The translations under genes and the position numbers were made by a program. From contig DMMK01000263.1 of assembly GCA_003453085.1 (NCBI GenBank), positions 1 to 5,320 of the forward strand: 5,320 nt of DNA. Direction: 5' to 3'. Positions 1 through 5,320 of this stretch are shown one piece after another. Numbering within the stretch: the stretch's first letter is position 1; each line of letters starts with the position of its first letter. Source of the stretch: Verrucomicrobiales bacterium (GTDB taxonomy: Bacteria; Verrucomicrobiota; Verrucomicrobiia; Verrucomicrobiales; Verrucomicrobiaceae). The notes beneath the pieces were generated by a model. That model was not told the origin of the DNA, made no database searches, and saw only the letters and a program-made list of their open reading frames with translations.

Positions 1-705
1 GCAAATGACCACGAGGCCATGGTCGCCGATGGCGTGGCCGATGAAGCCCACGGCTGGTTCGAAGTCTATGAGATCCAAACCAAAGTGGATGCCGACATCC
101 CCGCCGAAGAGGCCGTCCTCCTCTGCACCTGGCGCGAGGTCCTCGGGGCATTCCGCGACTTCCACCTCCAGCCCGGAGATGAAGTGCTCATCTACGGCGC
201 AGGCCCCGTCGGCCTCAGCTTTGTCAAACTCGGCCGCCTCTTCGGCCTCGGCTGGATCGGCATCGTGGACCGCCACACCGACAAGCAGGCCAAGGCCCTC
301 GCCTTCGGCGCCGATGCCGTCTTTGCCCCCGGCGACAAGATCGAACGTCCCAAGAAGCTCGACGCGGTGATTGATGCCGTCGGCCATCCCGATATCCTTC
401 ACCAGGGTCTTCCCCTGCTCCGCCGGGGCGGCTCTCACTGCATTTACGGCGTGCTCTCCCACCCCGTCCTGCACATCGACAAATCCAAGGCCGACTTCAA
501 TTTCAACCTCTTCGTCCACCAGTGGCCCACCCGCCGCTACGAAAAAGAAAGCCAGCCCCAGCTCTGCCAGTGGATCCGCGAAGGCAAACTCACCTCCGCC
601 GACTTCATCACCCACCGCTTCCCCCTCGACCACATCGTCGAAGCCTTCGACGAAGTCGCCCGCCGCAAAGTCATCAAGGCCTTGATCGAGTATCCAGCCG
701 CGTAA
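1..705 (+). CDS. Zinc-type alcohol/polyol dehydrogenase (MDR family), C-terminal part, 5' end off window
   Basis: The reading frame is already open at base 1 and ends at TAA 703-705, so about 234 residues are seen of a family that is usually 330-370 long. The nucleotide-binding Rossmann fold is plain: PGDEVLIYGAGPVG carries the GxGxxG loop (GAGPVG at 196-213). An Asp closes the second strand (IVD, codon 268-270), which in this family favours NAD(H) over NADP(H). LDAVIDAVGHPD and LLRRGGSHCIYG are the later Rossmann strands, and DHIVEAFDEV is the usual C-terminal helix. The catalytic-zinc ligands would lie in the missing N-terminal part, so zinc dependence is inferred from the family. Sorbitol/threonine-dehydrogenase-like oxidation of a secondary alcohol is likely, but the substrate cannot be named. 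It runs alone on the plus strand and converges on the small gene at 801-1028. Confidence 0.9.
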   Translation, partial: ANDHEAMVADGVADEAHGWFEVYEIQTKVDADIPAEEAVLLCTWREVLGAFRDFHLQPGDEVLIYGAGPVGLSFVKLGRLFGLGWIGIVDRHTDKQAKALAFGADAVFAPGDKIERPKKLDAVIDAVGHPDILHQGLPLLRRGGSHCIYGVLSHPVLHIDKSKADFNFNLFVHQWPTRRYEKESQPQLCQWIREGKLTSADFITHRFPLDHIVEAFDEVARRKVIKALIEYPAA

Positions 706-718
706 ACAACAGGCTCCT

Positions 719-734
719 CAAAAAACACTTTTTG
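719..734 (+). terminator. Weak AT-rich hairpin after the dehydrogenase, possible terminator
   Basis: Fourteen bases after the dehydrogenase stop, CAAAAA (719-724) can pair with TTTTTG (729-734) across a four-base loop. The stem has only one G-C pair. A short T-run forms part of the 3' arm instead of following it. It sits between two convergent genes, where a terminator is expected, but the stem is too weak for a firm call. Confidence 0.2.
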
Positions 735-800
735 TTAGGCGGATCAGCAAGGGCCACATTTCGGCCAGTTCACCCAATCCATGTCGATCGGTGCCTATGT

Positions 801-1028
801 TCATTCTTCATTTTCAAACCACTGCACCCGCCAGTTTGCCTCTTCGAAATAGGCTGTTAGCTGAGGCAAGTTAGCCACCCAGTTATCAAAACCATCACTG
901 AAGTCGGACGTCGAAGAGGTCAAAATCAAGTAGCCGCCTGTAGCATCAGAATCATCTTTCACTTTAATATAGCAGCCGGAATTCTCTCCAGTGAGAATCT
1001 TGCCAATCACATTAATTTGGATGTTCAT
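801..1028 (-). CDS. Small acidic protein of unknown function, 75 aa
   Basis: The frame runs from ATG at 1028-1026 to TGA at 803-801. The product is acidic (many D/E) and soluble-looking, with no signal peptide or membrane segment. It alternates short hydrophobic strands (IQINVIGKIL, CYIKVKD, GGYLILTS) with a polar middle (SDFSDGFDNWVANLPQ) and ends with aromatic residues in WRVQWFENEE, suggesting a small beta-rich single domain. I do not recognise the family with certainty; the shape is like small immunity-type or orphan proteins, which is only an impression. The DNA is clearly AT-richer than its neighbours (for example the stretch around 945-1025), and no Shine-Dalgarno sequence precedes the ATG. 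It follows gmk on the same strand after a 113-bp gap and probably has its own transcript. The coherent protein-like composition is the main evidence that it is real. Confidence 0.55.
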   Translation of the reverse strand: MNIQINVIGKILTGENSGCYIKVKDDSDATGGYLILTSSTSDFSDGFDNWVANLPQLTAYFEEANWRVQWFENEE

Positions 1029-1121
1029 TATCGTACGAATGCAGCTGATTGTCCCACGCAGCTTCAGCCTTGCCTGATTTTGAAATCTAATCCGTAGCAG
1101 TCAGCTTACTATCGCACTGTA

Positions 1122-1142
1122 AAGGCTAAAGCCAAAAGCCCT
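1122..1142 (-). terminator. Short hairpin at the gmk stop codon, weak terminator candidate
   Basis: Read on the minus strand, AGGGCT starting in the gmk stop region can pair with AGCCTT (1127-1122), with one G-U pair and a nine-base loop. Only a short T-run follows. It lies between gmk and the low-GC small gene and could end the rpsN-to-gmk transcript, but the stem is short and no long U-tract follows. Confidence 0.2.
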
Positions 1143-1747
1143 CAGATCACCAGGCTCGACTTCATCTTCTCCGCCTTCAGCAAGGCACGGAAGCGTTCTT
1201 CATCGCTCTCGCGCGTGTCGCTCACCAGGCAGTAGCGGTAGTCATGCCAGTGCTGCAGCTCCGCCTCCGCATTGCGCATCCGCAGCTCAAAGGCCTCCGC
1301 GCTTTCCGTGTTGCGGCCCAGCAGCCGCTCGCGCAACTCCTGCAGGCTCGGCGGCATCACAAAGATGTCCGTCAGGCAGCGGCCCACCAGTTCATCCTCA
1401 CAGCCGCGCACCTGGCCCGCCCCCTGCACATCGATGTCCATGAACACATCCACCCCACGGCGTAGGTAATCATACACATAACTTTTCAGCGTGCCGTACC
1501 AGCGGTTGTGCACACGCGCGTACTCGAAGAATTCTCCGCGATCCACCCGCGCCAGAAAGTCCTCCTCCTGCAGGAAAAAGTAGTCCTTCCCATGCTCCTC
1601 ACCCGGGCGTGGCGCACGGGTCGTGCAGGAGACCGAAAACACCGCCGTTTCTCCATCGCACACCTTGCGACACAGCGTGGTCTTGCCCGTGCCTGAAGGG
1701 CCGGAAACCACCACCAAAAGACCCAGACGAGGAGACGTGAGATTCAT
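1142..1747 (-). CDS. gmk: Guanylate kinase
   Basis: This 201-residue protein, close to the usual ~205, phosphorylates GMP to GDP with ATP in the cytoplasm, an essential step of guanine nucleotide synthesis. The P-loop is GPSGTGKTT (residues 16-24). The GMP-binding part is SVSCTTRAPRPG (38-49), followed by HGKDYFF (52-58), E75, and VHNRWYGT (79-86). DIDVQGAGQV (104-113) is the family signature, and LRERLLGRNTES (138-149) is the arginine-rich lid. The C-terminal helix ends in LLKAEKMKSS. One deviation: where the family usually has Val-Asn-Asp-Asp near the adenine site, this protein has V175-S-D-T. ATG at 1747 is the first start in frame that fits the short family N-terminus; no clear Shine-Dalgarno precedes it. 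It lies 44 bp downstream of the CorC-like gene and is probably cotranscribed. Confidence 0.96.
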   Translation of the reverse strand: MNLTSPRLGLLVVVSGPSGTGKTTLCRKVCDGETAVFSVSCTTRAPRPGEEHGKDYFFLQEEDFLARVDRGEFFEYARVHNRWYGTLKSYVYDYLRRGVDVFMDIDVQGAGQVRGCEDELVGRCLTDIFVMPPSLQELRERLLGRNTESAEAFELRMRNAEAELQHWHDYRYCLVSDTRESDEERFRALLKAEKMKSSLVI

Positions 1748-1791
1748 GCCCCAGCGTTTAGCGATGCCAATGCCCGCTGCAACTGAAAGCG

Positions 1792-3216
1792 CTACTCATC
1801 CCCATCGTCACCATCACCCACCAAGCCGTCCGGCTCGGCCAGCACCCGCTGGAAACGCAGTTGCAGCACCCGGCGCAGGTCCGCCTTCGTGGTGGTCACT
1901 TCGTAACCTTCGATGATGACCTTCTCTCCCACCTTGGGCAGATGCCCCAGCAGATGCGTGACATAGCCACCAATGGTCGTCACCTCCTCGCTCTCGATGT
2001 CCAGGCCAGCCTGATCCTTCAGTTCATAAAGGTTCAGCGTCCCCTCCACGATGAATTCATCGTCATCCACCCGGCGAAACTCGCTGTTTTCCTGGTCAAA
2101 TTCGTCCTGGATGTCCCCCACGATCTCCTCCAGCACGTTGTCCAATGTCACCACACCCACCGTGCCGCCATATTCATCCACCGCCAGGGCGATGTGTACA
2201 TGCCGGTCCAGGAAAAACCGCAGCAGCTTGTCGATCGGCATCATCTCCGGCACCATCGGCAGCTCCCGTTTGATCTTGCGCAGGTCCGCCGAAGGTTTGC
2301 CTATCAGCGCCAGCAAGTCCTTGATGTGAATCAGCCCGATGCTGTGATCCAGATGCCCTTCCACCAACGGATAGCGCGTGTGTTTGCAGTCCACCGCCAC
2401 CTTCAGGTTCGCCTCAAAGGAATCGTCCGCATCCAGGGAGATCACCTGGTTGCGCGGCGTCATCACATCCCGCACGCAGCGGTCATTCAGCGCCAGCGCA
2501 TTCAGCAGGATGTCCTTCTCCGTCTCCGTCACCTCCTTGGCATTCTGGCTCTCCGCCACGATGTGCCTCAGCTCCTCTTCAGAGTGCGCCAGTTCACTTT
2601 CGGAGGCAGGCTCTAGGCGGAAAAAAGTCTTCAGCAGCCAGTTGGCCGCTCCGTTCAGCACCCAGATGGCCGGCTTGAACAGCACGTAAAAGAAATGCAG
2701 CGGCGCACTGATCACCAGCACCGTCGCCAGTGATTTGCGGATGGCCAGCGACTTCGGCGTCAGTTCCCCCAGCACCACGTGTAAGAAGGTTACCACCCCA
2801 AAGCCGATGCCGATGGAGACCGAAGAAATGATCGGGTCGCTCGTCACGCCCAGCTTCCACATCAGCGGCTGGATCACCCGCGCCACATACGGCTCGCCGA
2901 TCATCCCCAGGGCAATGCTCGCCAGAGTGATGCCCAGCTGCGTGGCAGAAAGGTAGCCGTCCAGGTTCTTCAGCGCCTTGCGCGCCACCATGGCACTGGC
3001 ATGGCCCTCCTCCACCAGGGCATCCAGCTGCGTGCTGCGCACCTTCACGATGGCAAATTCCGCCGCCACAAAGAAGGCGTTCAGCAGCACAAAAAACAAC
3101 ACCAGCGCGGCTGACCACGCCACTTCGCTGGCCGTCAGGTTCCACTCATGCAAGACCTCATGCGAGGCGCTGCCCATCGCGAGCAGCTGGCTATGAATGG
3201 AAAGGAAATCGTTCAT
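1792..3216 (-). CDS. CNNM/CorC (HlyC) family membrane protein with two CBS domains
   Basis: The 474-residue product has the standard CorC/CNNM order. A hydrophobic DUF21/CNNM transmembrane domain spans about residues 33-200, with hydrophobic segments near 33-57, 92-115, 129-150 and 163-197 and the conserved patches NAFFVAAEFAIVK (46-58) and GELTPKSLA (150-158). A CBS pair follows: VRDVMTPR (248-255) opens the first, and DEYGGTVGVVTLDNVLEEIVGD (347-368) closes the second. The C-terminal CorC_HlyC domain occupies about 384-460 (EFIVEGTLNLYEL), ending in an acidic tail GDGDDGDE. Relatives are linked to magnesium or cobalt efflux or resistance and sense nucleotides through the CBS pair. The older 'hemolysin C' label reflects homology and does not establish haemolysis. 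The N-terminus carries about 30 polar residues before the first membrane segment; M14 is an alternative start. It follows the FmdB-type gene by 33 bp and precedes gmk by 44 bp. Confidence 0.93.
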   Translation of the reverse strand: MNDFLSIHSQLLAMGSASHEVLHEWNLTASEVAWSAALVLFFVLLNAFFVAAEFAIVKVRSTQLDALVEEGHASAMVARKALKNLDGYLSATQLGITLASIALGMIGEPYVARVIQPLMWKLGVTSDPIISSVSIGIGFGVVTFLHVVLGELTPKSLAIRKSLATVLVISAPLHFFYVLFKPAIWVLNGAANWLLKTFFRLEPASESELAHSEEELRHIVAESQNAKEVTETEKDILLNALALNDRCVRDVMTPRNQVISLDADDSFEANLKVAVDCKHTRYPLVEGHLDHSIGLIHIKDLLALIGKPSADLRKIKRELPMVPEMMPIDKLLRFFLDRHVHIALAVDEYGGTVGVVTLDNVLEEIVGDIQDEFDQENSEFRRVDDDEFIVEGTLNLYELKDQAGLDIESEEVTTIGGYVTHLLGHLPKVGEKVIIEGYEVTTTKADLRRVLQLRFQRVLAEPDGLVGDGDDGDE

Positions 3217-3249
3217 GGGGTGGCGCGGACCAGGGGCGATGCAGCAGGA

Positions 3250-3501
3250 TTAGAGCCGCTCGTAGTTACCATCGCAGCGTTTTTCCAGGATGGTAAAGCC
3301 CGCACTCTTGGCGTCCGATATGGACACAGGCTTGGTGACTTTGGGAGTTGAAAAGGCACTGACCTGCTTCTTCACCGGTTTCCGGCAAAGGGGGCACTGC
3401 GTCAGCGGGGTACGGTCCATCGGGCGGCGTAAGTCAAAACCGCGCCTGCAGGAGGGGCATCCCTCCTCTGGATTTTCCGCAATGTAGGAATACGTGGGCA
3501 T
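3250..3501 (-). CDS. FmdB-family putative regulatory zinc-ribbon protein, 83 aa
   Basis: The family opens with M-P-x-Y-x-Y, and here MPTYSYIAENPEEG follows the ATG at 3501-3499, so I chose that start. An in-frame GTG at 3516-3514 would add five residues (METTV) and has AGGGAG only two bases upstream, too close to be convincing. Two CxxC knuckles, C15-P-S-C18 and C36-P-L-C39, form a likely single zinc ribbon, with the usual PLTQCPLC spacing. The tail SDAKSAGFTILEKRCDGNYERL resembles the C-termini of FmdB-type proteins I recall from planctomycetes and verrucomicrobia. Proteins of this family are small, cytoplasmic and mostly of unknown function; 'regulatory' comes from an early link with formamidase/amidase genes, and none is present here. 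The gene lies 65 bp after rpsN and 33 bp before the CorC-like gene, on the same strand. Confidence 0.85.
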   Translation of the reverse strand: MPTYSYIAENPEEGCPSCRRGFDLRRPMDRTPLTQCPLCRKPVKKQVSAFSTPKVTKPVSISDAKSAGFTILEKRCDGNYERL

Positions 3502-3529
3502 AACTGTAGTTTCCACGTCTCCCTGGCAT

Positions 3530-3556
3530 AGGTCCAGAGAGACTTTCCCTGGACCT
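3530..3556 (-). terminator. Hairpin between rpsN and the FmdB-type gene
   Basis: AGGTCCAG (3530-3537) and CTGGACCT (3549-3556) form a perfect 8-bp inverted repeat around an 11-base loop, 10 bases after the rpsN stop. No T-run follows on the minus strand, so it is not a classic intrinsic terminator. It may be an attenuating or transcript-stabilising stem within the operon. The pairing is seen directly; the role is inferred. Confidence 0.4.
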
Positions 3557-3566
3557 GGACTGGCGA

Positions 3567-3836
3567 TTACCAGCTCGACTTGGTCACTCCGGGAACAAGA
3601 CCTGCGAGGGCCATTTCACGGAAGGTCAGACGGGACATCTGGAAGCGGCGCATGAAAGCGCGACGACGTCCGGAAACGCGGCAGCGATTAGTCAGGCGAG
3701 TCGGGCTGGCATCGCGGGGAAGGAGGGACAGGCCCACGTGATCACCATTCGCCTTCAACTCTGCACGGAGTTTTGCGTACTTACTGACGGTCTTCTGTTT
3801 GCGCTTCTCGCGCTCAAGCCAAGCTGTTTTTGCCAT
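3567..3836 (-). CDS. rpsN: 30S ribosomal protein S14, zinc-free (long) type
   Basis: S14 is a 30S head protein needed for late subunit assembly and for contacts near the A site. The 89-residue length, basic composition and C-terminal PGVTKSSW are typical. The family signature is [16 protein letters not shown] (50-65) followed by [10 protein letters not shown] (67-76). Only one cysteine (C52) is present, so this is the long form lacking the CxxC/CxxC zinc site of the ~61-residue form. The start [10 protein letters not shown] matches the family, which fixes the ATG at 3836. GAGG lies about 16 bases upstream, too far for a normal ribosome site. No other ribosomal protein gene is visible nearby, so it lies outside the usual spc-type cluster and appears to head the unit running through the FmdB-type, CorC-like and gmk genes. 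Confidence 0.96.
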   Translation of the reverse strand: MAKTAWLEREKRKQKTVSKYAKLRAELKANGDHVGLSLLPRDASPTRLTNRCRVSGRRRAFMRRFQMSRLTFREMALAGLVPGVTKSSW

Positions 3837-3883
3837 AGGGGCCGCGAAATTGCCTCAAGTAGCACACTACGCAAGGAGAAATT

Positions 3884-3912
3884 TCATTTGTCAGCCAGAC
3901 GGAACGTGTCAA
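3884..3912 (-). promoter_or_regulatory. Candidate promoter for rpsN (perfect -35 hexamer, poor -10)
   Basis: On the minus strand a perfect TTGACA lies at 3912-3907, about 70 bases before the rpsN start, in the AT-richer divergent gap. At 17- or 18-base spacing the -10 position offers only AAATGA or AATGAA, a weak match to TATAAT. The location suits a promoter for the rpsN unit, but the assignment rests mainly on the -35 match. Confidence 0.3.
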
Positions 3913-3922
3913 TCTTGCATTC

Positions 3923-4000
3923 ATGATCATCGGAATCCTCGTCGCCATCGGCTTTCTTCTCCTGGGCATCTTCGTTTTCGCCTTTCTCCAGAAGGCTTAA
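3923..4000 (+). CDS. Possible 25-residue single-pass membrane peptide
   Basis: ATG 3923-3925 opens 25 codons ending at TAA 3998-4000. The peptide is MIIGILVAIGFLLLGIFVFA followed by FLQKA: one uninterrupted hydrophobic helix of about 20-22 residues with a short Lys-containing tail, suggesting an N-out/C-in inner-membrane peptide. Eighteen of the 24 codons after ATG end in G or C (mostly C), matching the neighbouring genes, although the bases just upstream are AT-richer; this favours real coding. Its stop overlaps the sixA stop on the other strand (TTAA, 3997-4000). No Shine-Dalgarno precedes the ATG: AAGGAG at 3872-3877 is about 45 bases away. A weak TTGTCA (3888-3893) with AATCTT (3911-3916) would start a nearly leaderless transcript. 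I recognise no family. It is divergent from rpsN. A chance hydrophobic frame is the main alternative. Confidence 0.45.
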   Translation: MIIGILVAIGFLLLGIFVFAFLQKA

Positions 4001-4575
4001 TCTTCCCCATCACTGCGCGAAATCCCCGCGTACAGCTCCGGAAACCGGCGCTCCAGGGCTTTCGGCGTGACATAACCGATCAACTGCGCCTCGGCCCAGT
4101 CCGCCAGCCCCCAGTAGGCATGGGGCAGCGCCAGCAGCACCGCCGTGCAGGTCGGCATTTTCGCCACATGCGCCCGCGCCAGCACCCGCTCCGCAAAGTC
4201 ATGCAGGCCAGGATTGTGGCCAAACAGCACCGCGTGCTTCCAATTCTCATCGAATTGCCGCACCACTTCCAGGATCTGCGGTGCCTCCGCCAGATACAGC
4301 CGTGAATCCAGCAGCACGGACTCCATCGGCATCCGCGACACCTCCAGCATGATCTTCGCCGTGCCCAGCGCACGCGCCGCCGTGCTCGTCACCAGCCGGT
4401 CCGGCGGCGGGATCAGCGCCGGCGTATCCCCCCCGCCAAAATAGGTGCGATGCAGAAACGACGCCACCGCAGGTGCCGCGCGCAAACCCCGCTCATTCAG
4501 CGGACGGTCGTGATCCGACAGCCCGGCCTGGGCCCAACTGGATTTCGCATGACGGACAAGGGTAAGGTACTTCAT
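3997..4575 (-). CDS. sixA: Histidine phosphatase family protein, SixA-like phosphohistidine phosphatase
   Basis: The 192-residue product opens with MKYLTLVRHAKSSW, carrying the phosphate-accepting RHA motif (R8-H9). DHDRPLNERG (21-30) is the next SixA-type block, S64-T-A-A-R-A holds the second phosphate-binding Arg (R68), and FGHNPG (118-123) holds the second catalytic His (H120). This arrangement is typical of the SixA branch, which removes phosphate from phosphohistidine on signalling or phosphotransferase proteins; here that substrate is inferred. A Gly/Pro-rich stretch (GGGDTPALIPPPD, about 47-59) lies before the second block, and the protein is somewhat longer than the ~160 residues of compact SixA proteins. 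ATG at 4575 is chosen because the RHA strand should begin at the N-terminus; the frame remains open back to an ATG at 4641, but those 22 extra residues look non-protein-like. It follows moeA after 72 bp that include a strong hairpin. Confidence 0.88.
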   Translation of the reverse strand: MKYLTLVRHAKSSWAQAGLSDHDRPLNERGLRAAPAVASFLHRTYFGGGDTPALIPPPDRLVTSTAARALGTAKIMLEVSRMPMESVLLDSRLYLAEAPQILEVVRQFDENWKHAVLFGHNPGLHDFAERVLARAHVAKMPTCTAVLLALPHAYWGLADWAEAQLIGYVTPKALERRFPELYAGISRSDGED

Positions 4576-4586
4576 TCGGATTCGTA

Positions 4587-4613
4587 GCACCCCTCCCCTC
4601 GCATGAGGGGTGC
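4587..4613 (-). promoter_or_regulatory. Strong GC-rich hairpin with two alternative pairings, moeA-sixA gap
   Basis: GCACCCCTC (4587-4595) and GAGGGGTGC (4605-4613) are perfect 9-bp inverted repeats around a nine-base loop. Nested inside, CCCCTC (4595-4600) can pair instead with GAGGGG (4605-4610) around the tetraloop GCAT. The two stems are mutually exclusive because they share an arm. On the minus transcript the structure ends 11 bases before the sixA ATG and buries the only purine-rich GGGGAGGGG sequence ahead of it. No T-run follows, so it does not look like a classic terminator. It may tune sixA translation or separate moeA from sixA. Confidence 0.45.
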
Positions 4614-4617
4614 CAAG

Positions 4618-4623
4618 TGTCAA
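4618..4623 (-). promoter_or_regulatory. Isolated TTGACA (-35-like) upstream of sixA
   Basis: A perfect TTGACA lies on the minus strand about 45 bases before the sixA start, just upstream of the hairpin. The expected -10 position at 17-base spacing is GAGGGG, which is not a -10 element, so this may be a chance match. Confidence 0.15.
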
Positions 4624-4647
4624 ACCACAGTCCCCCTCCATCGTCCC

Positions 4648-5320
4648 TCACATCAGCACCTGCACCGCCTGCCCGACGGCCACCCGCTCCTCTGGCTCCA
4701 GCCGCAGCAGCGCATTCGCCTGGCTCAGGGCAAACAGCGCATGGCTCTGCTGCAGCCCCTGCACCGTGAACTTTCCCTCTTTCAAAACACCCCGCAGGTA
4801 ATGCGGACGATTGCCATCATTGTGCAGATCCGTGGTCGTGATGGCGGGAATCTTCACCGGCTCCACCTGCGCTGCCCCCATCCGCCGCAGCAGCGCCGGG
4901 CGCACAAAAAGCTGGTAAGTGATGTAGCTGGAAACCGGATTCCCCGGCAACCCAAAGATGTATTTGCCCGCCTGCTGCGCAAACAGAAACGGCTTGCCCG
5001 GCTTCACCTTCACCCGCCACAGGTCCGGCGTGATGCCCAGCGCCTGCAGCGCCGGTTTGATGTGGTCGTGATCCCCCACGGAGACCCCACCGCTCAGCAG
5101 CACCACCTCATGGGTTTGCAAAAGTTCCTGCAGGGTGGTGATCGTCGCCTCCAGATCATCCGCACAATGCACCGCCGTCGTTTCCGCGATGCCCTGCGCC
5201 GCCAGCAGCGCCTGCAGCATTAGGCCGTTGCTGTTGTAGATTTCCCCCGCCGCCAGCAGCTGCCCGGCAGGCACCAGCTCATCCCCCGTGCTCAGCACCG
5301 CCACCCGTGGGGCCGCATGC
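4648..5320 (-). CDS. moeA: Molybdopterin molybdenumtransferase MoeA, C-terminal part, 5' end off window
   Basis: The frame is open at the right edge and ends at TGA 4650-4648, showing about 223 residues of a ~400-residue protein. MoeA inserts molybdate into adenylylated molybdopterin to finish the molybdenum cofactor. The visible part holds the MPT-binding (MogA-like) domain: [13 protein letters not shown] near the edge, YNSNG (5238-5224), [16 protein letters not shown] (5094-5047), [10 protein letters not shown] (5004-4975) and [10 protein letters not shown] (4953-4924). Domain IV follows to the C-terminus, ending in VGQAVQVLM. The GGVSVG and GLPGNP loops are intact, so it is probably functional; the N-terminal dimerisation domains cannot be judged. 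The codon at 5304-5302 is GTG inside the conserved [11 protein letters not shown] stretch, so it is an internal Val and not a start. sixA lies 72 bp downstream on the same strand. Confidence 0.95.
   Translation of the reverse strand, partial: HAAPRVAVLSTGDELVPAGQLLAAGEIYNSNGLMLQALLAAQGIAETTAVHCADDLEATITTLQELLQTHEVVLLSGGVSVGDHDHIKPALQALGITPDLWRVKVKPGKPFLFAQQAGKYIFGLPGNPVSSYITYQLFVRPALLRRMGAAQVEPVKIPAITTTDLHNDGNRPHYLRGVLKEGKFTVQGLQQSHALFALSQANALLRLEPEERVAVGQAVQVLM

Noticed and set aside
734..740. GTTAGGC resembling an integron attC core site (GTTRRRY) beside the AT-rich small gene
   Set aside because: I found no matching RYYYAAC core at a suitable distance, no imperfect palindrome of attC form and no second site on the other side of the small gene; a lone heptamer is likely chance.
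1861..2616. Long plus-strand frame opposite the CorC-like gene
   Set aside because: It is the antisense shadow of a well-supported CBS-domain gene; its product is His/Arg/Gln-rich with no recognisable motif.
2594..3145. Second minus-strand frame inside the CorC-like gene
   Set aside because: It is Gly/Ala/Cys-rich with no motif and overlaps the DUF21 domain, which is intact in the other frame.
3502..3516. GTG start adding METTV to the FmdB-type protein
   Set aside because: Family members begin at M-P-x-Y-x-Y, and the purine run before this GTG is only two bases away.
3858..3871. Small inverted repeat GTAG-CACA-CTAC in the rpsN leader as an operator
   Set aside because: The four-base arms are too short to separate from chance, and it matches no known operator.
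4576..4641. N-terminal extension of sixA starting at 4641
   Set aside because: The 22 added residues cover the intergenic hairpin and would displace the RHA motif from its usual N-terminal position.
4603..5223. Long plus-strand frame opposite moeA
   Set aside because: It is antisense to intact MoeA motifs and its Arg/His/Gln-rich composition is typical of a shadow frame in high-GC DNA.

Overview
The window reads as ordinary chromosomal housekeeping DNA from a high-GC bacterium. C-rich third codon positions, a free-standing zinc-free S14 gene next to an FmdB-type zinc-ribbon gene, and few Shine-Dalgarno sequences suggest a Verrucomicrobia-like genome (Prosthecobacter/Verrucomicrobium type). 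That assignment is inferred from protein flavour, not from a marker search.

Layout, left to right. Positions 1-705 (+) hold the C-terminal two thirds of a medium-chain, zinc-type alcohol/sorbitol dehydrogenase cut by the window edge. Positions 706-1141 are visibly AT-richer and contain one small minus-strand gene of unknown function (801-1028) that converges on the dehydrogenase. From 1142 to 3836 four minus-strand genes lie close together, transcribed right to left: rpsN (S14), an FmdB-family zinc-ribbon protein, a CNNM/CorC-type membrane protein with CBS domains, and gmk (guanylate kinase). Gaps of 65, 33 and 44 bp suit a single transcription unit. A short divergent gap (3837-3922) separates rpsN from a possible 25-residue plus-strand membrane peptide (3923-4000), whose stop overlaps the stop of sixA on the other strand. 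sixA (3997-4575, -) and the C-terminal half of moeA (4648-5320, -, cut by the right edge) complete the window.

The genes do not form one pathway. They cover translation (S14), nucleotide metabolism (Gmk), molybdenum cofactor synthesis (MoeA), phosphohistidine removal (SixA) and ion transport (CorC-like). I see no CRISPR array, insertion sequence, tRNA, rRNA or integrase, and no convincing undescribed multi-gene system. The observations most worth a second look are the 25-residue membrane peptide, the AT-rich small orphan, and the GC-rich hairpin with two alternative pairings between moeA and sixA.
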